Source of the DNA: Streptosporangium saharense
GTDB taxonomy: Bacteria; Actinomycetota; Actinomycetes; Streptosporangiales; Streptosporangiaceae
Direction: 5' to 3'
Length of the DNA stretch: 64,000 bases
NCBI RefSeq assembly: GCF_014203715.1
Contig: NZ_JACHJP010000015.1
Coordinates: 1 to 64,000 of the forward strand
The first letter of the stretch is position 1. The number at the start of each line of letters is the position of its first letter. The position numbers were made by a program, and so were the translations under genes. Positions 60,507 through 64,000 of the stretch are shown one piece after another. The notes beneath the pieces were generated by a model that searched no databases, was not told the DNA's origin, and saw nothing but the letters and a program-made list of their open reading frames with translations.

Positions 60507-61055
60507 TCACACCGAGGCGAGCACGCGGGCCTCGCGTGCGAGCCGGTCGCGGGTGAGGCCGTCGTGGGCGAGTCCGTCGCGCGAACGGCTGTCGCGCATG
60601 AGGCCCTCGTGGATGAGACCGTCGTAGGCGAGGCTCTCGCGCAGCAGCAGCGCGTCCTCGTTCCAGTCGAGGTGCTTGCGCAGGTGAACGGTCGTGCCCC
60701 GGCCCGGGGTGACGCCGAAGGTGATCTCGTCGACCACGGCCTGCATGATCAGGATGCCCCGGCCGTTCTCCGTGTCACCGGGCGGGTAGTGCTCGGGGAG
60801 CCGGGCCAGGCCCTGCCCCCTGTCGATGACCTGGACGTCACAGCGGCCGTAACCGACCGCGACCTCGACCTCGTAGCGGTTGGCGGGACCGCCATGCCGT
60901 ACGGCGTTGGCACAGGCCTCGGTGACCGCGAGCAGGATGTCGGACACGCAGCTTTCCGTGACGCCGAGTGAGCGAAGCGAGTCGCCCAGGGCCCTGCGGA
61001 CCATCGGTATGCCGACGGCCTCTCTTGGCAGAGCCAGCGAGAACTCGATATCCAC
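60507..61055 (-). CDS. Anti-sigma-type serine-protein kinase/ATPase with pentapeptide-repeat tail
   Basis: 182 aa. Residues 1-135 form an RsbW/SpoIIAB-like HATPase_c_2 domain: N box DILLAVTEACANAVRHGG, G1 QVIDRGQGLARLP, G2 ENGRGILIMQAVVDEI. The C-terminus from about 137 consists of eight five-residue units of the form xDGLx (RESLA, YDGLI, HEGLM, RDSRS, RDGLA, HDGLT, RDRLA, REARV), encoded by 15-bp tandem repeats. Such ATPases phosphorylate anti-anti-sigma factors or bind sigma factors. No sigma gene is adjacent. Located inside the purS-purQ-purL cluster, transcribed the same way. Confidence 0.88.
   Translation of the reverse strand: MDIEFSLALPREAVGIPMVRRALGDSLRSLGVTESCVSDILLAVTEACANAVRHGGPANRYEVEVAVGYGRCDVQVIDRGQGLARLPEHYPPGDTENGRGILIMQAVVDEITFGVTPGRGTTVHLRKHLDWNEDALLLRESLAYDGLIHEGLMRDSRSRDGLAHDGLTRDRLAREARVLASV
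60538..60642. repeat. Seven 15-bp tandem units within the ATPase gene
   Basis: Units start at 60538, 60553, 60568, 60583, 60598, 60613 and 60628 with consensus GYGAGGCCGTCGTGG. An eighth, weaker unit may precede. In register with codons, so it encodes the pentapeptide tail. Confidence 0.85.
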
Positions 61056-61121
61056 CGGATCCCCTTCCCGGGCCAGACGTCACCCTGTCAAGGTTTCCCC
61101 GCGGAATCCGGGCTAACCGCA

Positions 61122-61141
61122 AAATAACCTTAATGTTATTT
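61122..61141. promoter_or_regulatory. AT-rich inverted repeat upstream of anti-sigma gene
   Basis: AAATAAC, CTTAAT, GTTATTT: perfect 7-bp arms in the 209-base gap between this gene and purS. It stands out against the GC-rich background and may be an operator. Confidence 0.5.
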
Positions 61142-61264
61142 AGTGTTGGTCAAGCTGTGGGATTATGGCAGGTCCAGAAAGTGATCTACCTGGGCGTAGG
61201 GGATCTACCCCGACGATAAGGGACGTTCCCGGACCTGTGTGGATCTTCGCCGCGACAGCCGGGT

Positions 61265-61510
61265 CTAGGACTCGGCGGTGACCGTGTAGTCCTCGATCAC
61301 GGTGTTGGCCAGCAGGGTCTCGGCCATCTTCCGCACCTCGGCGAGGGCCGCCTCGTCGGCGGGGCCGTCGATCTCGACCTCGAAGCGCTTGCCCTGCCGT
61401 ACCGCGGAGACGCCGGAGAAACCGAGTCGCGGCAGCGCGCGGGCGATGGCCTGGCCCTGGGCGTCGAGAATCTCGGGCTTCAGCATGACGTCGACGATGA
61501 CGCGCGCCAC
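61265..61510 (-). CDS. purS: Phosphoribosylformylglycinamidine synthase subunit PurS
   Basis: 81 aa small subunit bridging PurQ and PurL. It begins ARVIVDVMLKPEILDAQGQA and contains VRQGKRFEVEIDG and AETLLANTVIEDYTV, all typical. GTG 61510 has GGAGG seven bases upstream. It is separated from purQ by the anti-sigma-type gene, unlike the usual purS-purQ-purL order, so the purS and purQL transcripts may be independent. Confidence 0.95.
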   Translation of the reverse strand: MARVIVDVMLKPEILDAQGQAIARALPRLGFSGVSAVRQGKRFEVEIDGPADEAALAEVRKMAETLLANTVIEDYTVTAES

Positions 61511-61844
61511 GGTGTTCCTCCTGGTCGCTGCGGGGACGGTCGGGCGCCTCAAGAGTAACGGGCCTCGGAGGCGTTTCGTCGCGGGGTCCCGGCGAAGGCG
61601 GCGGGTGTGACATACCGGTCCGTGCGCCAGGGGAGCGGTCCATGCGAGGGTGAGAGGGGTGATCCGGCGGGGACGAGGGAGCGCGATGGATGTCGAGGCA
61701 GGTCTTGCGCAGGGGTATGTGACCTCTGCCACGATGTCCACAAACGCAGACGAACCACCACCAGTCGGATCGGATGCGCTGCTAACCGGCCAAACAGCGG
61801 TGGTGAACCCACCCCCCAAGGCCCTGAGCACACAGGAGTGGCAC
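61511..61844. other. 334-base divergent promoter region, purS / 2-oxoacid dehydrogenase
   Basis: Open in one plus-strand frame but with codon use and base composition unlike the adjoining gene, so probably untranslated. It carries the promoters of both directions. The strongest translation signal on the plus side is AGGAG before GTG 61845. No distinct operator found. Confidence 0.45.
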
Positions 61845-62936
61845 GTGACAGCCGAGGCCCCTCGTGGTGCGCAAGCACCTGCGGAGCTCGTCCAGTTGCT
61901 GACCCCGGAAGGGGAACGGGTCGAGCATCCCGACTACGACATCGACCTGACTCCAGAGGAGATCCGCGGCCTCTACCGGGACCTGGTCCTGGTGCGTCGC
62001 GTCGACCTGGAGGCGGTCGCCCTGCAACGTCAGGGTGAACTCGGCCTGTGGGCCTCCCTGCTCGGCCAGGAGGCCGCGCAGATCGGTTCCGGACGGGCGC
62101 TCGCCGCGACGGACATGGTCTTCCCCACCTACCGCGAGCACGGTGTCGCCTGGTGCAGGGGCGTGGACCCGGTGAACCTCCTGGGCATGTTCCGCGGGGT
62201 CAACCACGGAGGCTGGGACCCGGCGGAGCACAACTTCCACCTCTACACGATCGTCATCGGCAGCCAGACTTTGCACGCCGTCGGCTACGCCATGGGCGTG
62301 CAGCGCGACGGCGCCGAGAACGCCACGCTGGTCTACTTCGGCGACGGCGCCACCTCGCAGGGCGACGTGAACGAGTCGTTCATCTGGGCCTCGGTCTTCA
62401 ACGCGCCCGTGGTGTTCTTCTGCCAGAACAACCAGTGGGCCATCTCCGAGCCGCTGGAGAAGCAGACCCGCATCCCGCTGTACCGCAGGGCCAGTGGCTT
62501 CGGCTTCCCCGGCATCCGGGTGGACGGCAACGACGTCCTGGCCTGCCTGGCGGTCACCCGCAAGGCGCTGGCCGACGTGCGCTCGGGGCAGGGACCCACG
62601 CTCATCGAGGCCTTCACCTACCGGATGGGCGCGCACACCACCTCCGACGACCCCACCCGCTACCGGGTGGCCAGCGAGCTTGAGGCGTGGAAGCTCAAGG
62701 ACCCGATCGAGCGGGTCCGCGCCTACATGTTCAAGAACCAGCTCGCCGACCAGGACTTCTTCGACGCGATCGACGCCGAGGCCGACGAACTGGGCAAGGA
62801 CGTCCGCAAGCGTTGCCTGGCGCTGCCCGACCCCGAACCACTGGCGATCTTCGACCACGTGTACGCGGAGCCGCACCGGCTGATGGAGGAGGAGCGCGCG
62901 GAGTTCGCCGCCTACCTGGAGGGGTTCGAGGGATGA
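61845..62936 (+). CDS. 2-oxoacid (pyruvate or branched-chain) dehydrogenase E1 alpha subunit
   Basis: 363 aa. Thiamine-diphosphate motif GDGATSQGDVNESFIWASVF to QNNQWAIS. Also LGQEAAQIGSGRALAATD near the N-terminus and YRMGAHTTSDDPTRYR with the phosphorylation-loop-like sequence. It decarboxylates a 2-oxoacid and reductively acylates the E2 lipoyl group. Choice between pyruvate and branched-chain substrate is uncertain, though branched-chain would fit a vdh gene nearby. GTG 61845 follows AGGAG at six bases. Confidence 0.93.
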   Translation: MTAEAPRGAQAPAELVQLLTPEGERVEHPDYDIDLTPEEIRGLYRDLVLVRRVDLEAVALQRQGELGLWASLLGQEAAQIGSGRALAATDMVFPTYREHGVAWCRGVDPVNLLGMFRGVNHGGWDPAEHNFHLYTIVIGSQTLHAVGYAMGVQRDGAENATLVYFGDGATSQGDVNESFIWASVFNAPVVFFCQNNQWAISEPLEKQTRIPLYRRASGFGFPGIRVDGNDVLACLAVTRKALADVRSGQGPTLIEAFTYRMGAHTTSDDPTRYRVASELEAWKLKDPIERVRAYMFKNQLADQDFFDAIDAEADELGKDVRKRCLALPDPEPLAIFDHVYAEPHRLMEEERAEFAAYLEGFEG

Positions 62937-63916
62937 CGAGTCTCACGCTGGCCAAGGCACTCAACGAGGGCATGCGCAAGGCCATGGAGGACGACCCCAA
63001 GGTCCTGATCATGGGCGAGGACGTCGGCAAGCTCGGCGGCGTCTTCCGCGTCACGGACGGCCTGCAGAAGGACTTCGGCGAGCAGCGCGTCATCGACACC
63101 CCGCTTGCCGAGTCGGGCATCATCGGCACCGCGATCGGCCTCGCGCTCAGGGGCTATCGTCCGGTCTGCGAGATCCAGTTCGACGGGTTCGTCTTCCCGG
63201 CCGCCGACCAGATCATCACCCAGCTCGCCAAGATGCCGCTGCGCTCGCTGGGCAAGCTGCGGCTGCCCGTCGTGGTGCGCATCCCCTGCGGCGGCGGCAT
63301 CGGCGCGGTCGAGCACCACAGCGAGTCGCCGGAGGCCTACTTCACCCACACCGCCGGTCTGCGGGTCGTGGCCTGCTCCAACCCCGTGGACGGCTACACC
63401 ATGATCCAGCAGGCGATCAGGAGCGACGACCCCGTCGTCTTCTTCGAGCCCAAGCGCCGCTACTGGGAGAAGGCCGAGGTGGACACCGCCGCCTCCGCCG
63501 CCGACTGGACCCCCTTCGACCAGGCCAGGGTCGTACGGCAGGGCAGTGACGTGACGCTGCTGGCCTACGGGCCGATGGTGAAGACCTGTCTTGAGGCCGC
63601 GACGGCGGCCGAGGACGACGGCAGGTCCGTCGAGGTGGTCGATCTGCGCTCGCTCAACCCGCTCGACGTGGACCGGGTCGTGGAGTCGGTGAGCCGTACC
63701 GGACGGTGCATCGTGGTCCACGAGGCCCCCATCTACAACGGGTTCGGCGCCGAGATCGCCGCCAGGGTCACCGAGCGGTGCTTCTACAGCCTGGAGGCCC
63801 CGGTGCTGCGGGTCGGCGGGCCCTCGACCCCCTACCCGCCCTCAAGGCTGGAGGACCACTACCTCCCGGACCTGGACCGGGTCCTCGAAGCCGTCGACCG
63901 CGTGTTCGCGTTCTAG
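62933..63916 (+). CDS. 2-oxoacid dehydrogenase E1 beta subunit
   Basis: 327 aa. Motifs LIMGEDVGKLGGVFRVTDGL, DTPLAESGIIGTAIGLALRG and VEHHSESPEAYFTHTAGLRV. The C-terminal transketolase-like domain is VEVVDLRSLNPLDVDRVVES and HEAPIYNGFGAEIAA. Start ATG overlaps the E1alpha stop (ATGA). Forms the heterotetramer alpha2beta2 of the dehydrogenase complex. Confidence 0.95.
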   Translation: MTSLTLAKALNEGMRKAMEDDPKVLIMGEDVGKLGGVFRVTDGLQKDFGEQRVIDTPLAESGIIGTAIGLALRGYRPVCEIQFDGFVFPAADQIITQLAKMPLRSLGKLRLPVVVRIPCGGGIGAVEHHSESPEAYFTHTAGLRVVACSNPVDGYTMIQQAIRSDDPVVFFEPKRRYWEKAEVDTAASAADWTPFDQARVVRQGSDVTLLAYGPMVKTCLEAATAAEDDGRSVEVVDLRSLNPLDVDRVVESVSRTGRCIVVHEAPIYNGFGAEIAARVTERCFYSLEAPVLRVGGPSTPYPPSRLEDHYLPDLDRVLEAVDRVFAF

Positions 63917-63928
63917 AGGGGAGACGAC

Positions 63929-64000
63929 GTGAAGGAGTTCAAGCTCCCCGACGTGGGGGAGGGCCTGCTTGAGGCCGAGATCGTCCGCTGGCACGTCAAG
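63929..64000 (+). CDS. Dihydrolipoamide acyltransferase E2, N-terminus (cut by window edge)
   Basis: The 24 visible codons read KEFKLPDVGEGLLEAEIVRW, the start of an E2 lipoyl domain. The lipoylated Lys lies beyond the window. GTG 63929 has GAGGGGAG upstream. Third gene of the operon. Confidence 0.9.
   Translation, partial: MKEFKLPDVGEGLLEAEIVRWHVK

Noticed and set aside
61650..61844. N-terminal extension of the E1 alpha subunit
   Set aside because: Composition is unlike coding DNA and a strong AGGAG site precedes GTG 61845, where the family-like protein begins.

Overview
This is a GC-rich actinomycete chromosome segment with GTG starts, several apparently leaderless genes and GGAGG-type ribosome binding sites. 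A bldC regulator lies beside a valine/leucine dehydrogenase gene, a DUF3073 gene and purM-purF, with purL-purQ and purS further on. That gene neighbourhood resembles Streptomyces coelicolor (from memory around SCO4077-SCO4091). The many TetR/MFS pairs and the overall style suggest a Streptosporangiales-type filamentous actinomycete (Streptosporangium, Nonomuraea or relatives). This is an inference, since no rRNA or species marker is present.

Left edge (1-3.1 kb): a decayed mobile region with an unidentified ORF tail, a broken tyrosine integrase, an HNH endonuclease, orphan hypotheticals and a degenerate tRNA-Phe-like sequence that may be an attachment-site scar. 3.2-9.2 kb: an operon, transcribed leftward, of ABC ATPase, FtsX-like permease, NarL-type histidine kinase and response regulator. 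It is divergent from a DUF1707/LiaF-like gene across an 18-bp palindrome and looks like an envelope-stress module. 9.5-14.9 kb: epoxide hydrolase with a divergent WYL regulator, then NmrA-like, XRE and SDR genes opposite a TetR gene. 14.9-17.6 kb: a tandem repeat array between two convergent genes, then a DedA/kinase/regulator operon. 17.7-24.4 kb: M28 membrane peptidase, two MFS exporters and their ArsR and TetR regulators.

24.4-38.6 kb is mostly housekeeping and accessory: HAD-like protein, TPR-like protein, GH15 trehalase/glucoamylase, universal stress protein, signal peptidase I with a 28-residue membrane microprotein, two PAP2 phosphatases, a GAF-ANTAR protein, pyrD, a copper chaperone behind a CsoR-like box, GH20 hexosaminidase and a lipoprotein amidase. 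38.6-50.9 kb: LacI and TetR regulators, bldC and the conserved vdh-DUF3073-purM-purF block, a Pro/Gln-rich membrane protein, an SCP-like protein and a Tat-exported PhoX-like phosphatase. 50.9-57.3 kb: an MFS/TetR pair with elaborate operators, a second MFS gene, a secreted collagen-like protein, and a TetR gene divergent from two tiny coupled membrane proteins. 57.3-64 kb: purL-purQ, an anti-sigma-type ATPase with a pentapeptide-repeat tail, purS, and divergently the start of a 2-oxoacid dehydrogenase operon (E1alpha, E1beta, truncated E2).

A recurring theme is compact regulation: divergent gene pairs share perfect palindromic operators, and convergent pairs share bidirectional hairpin terminators. 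The palindromes GTACGGC/GCCGTAC are scattered through most intergenic gaps, and 15-bp tandem repeats occur in at least three places.
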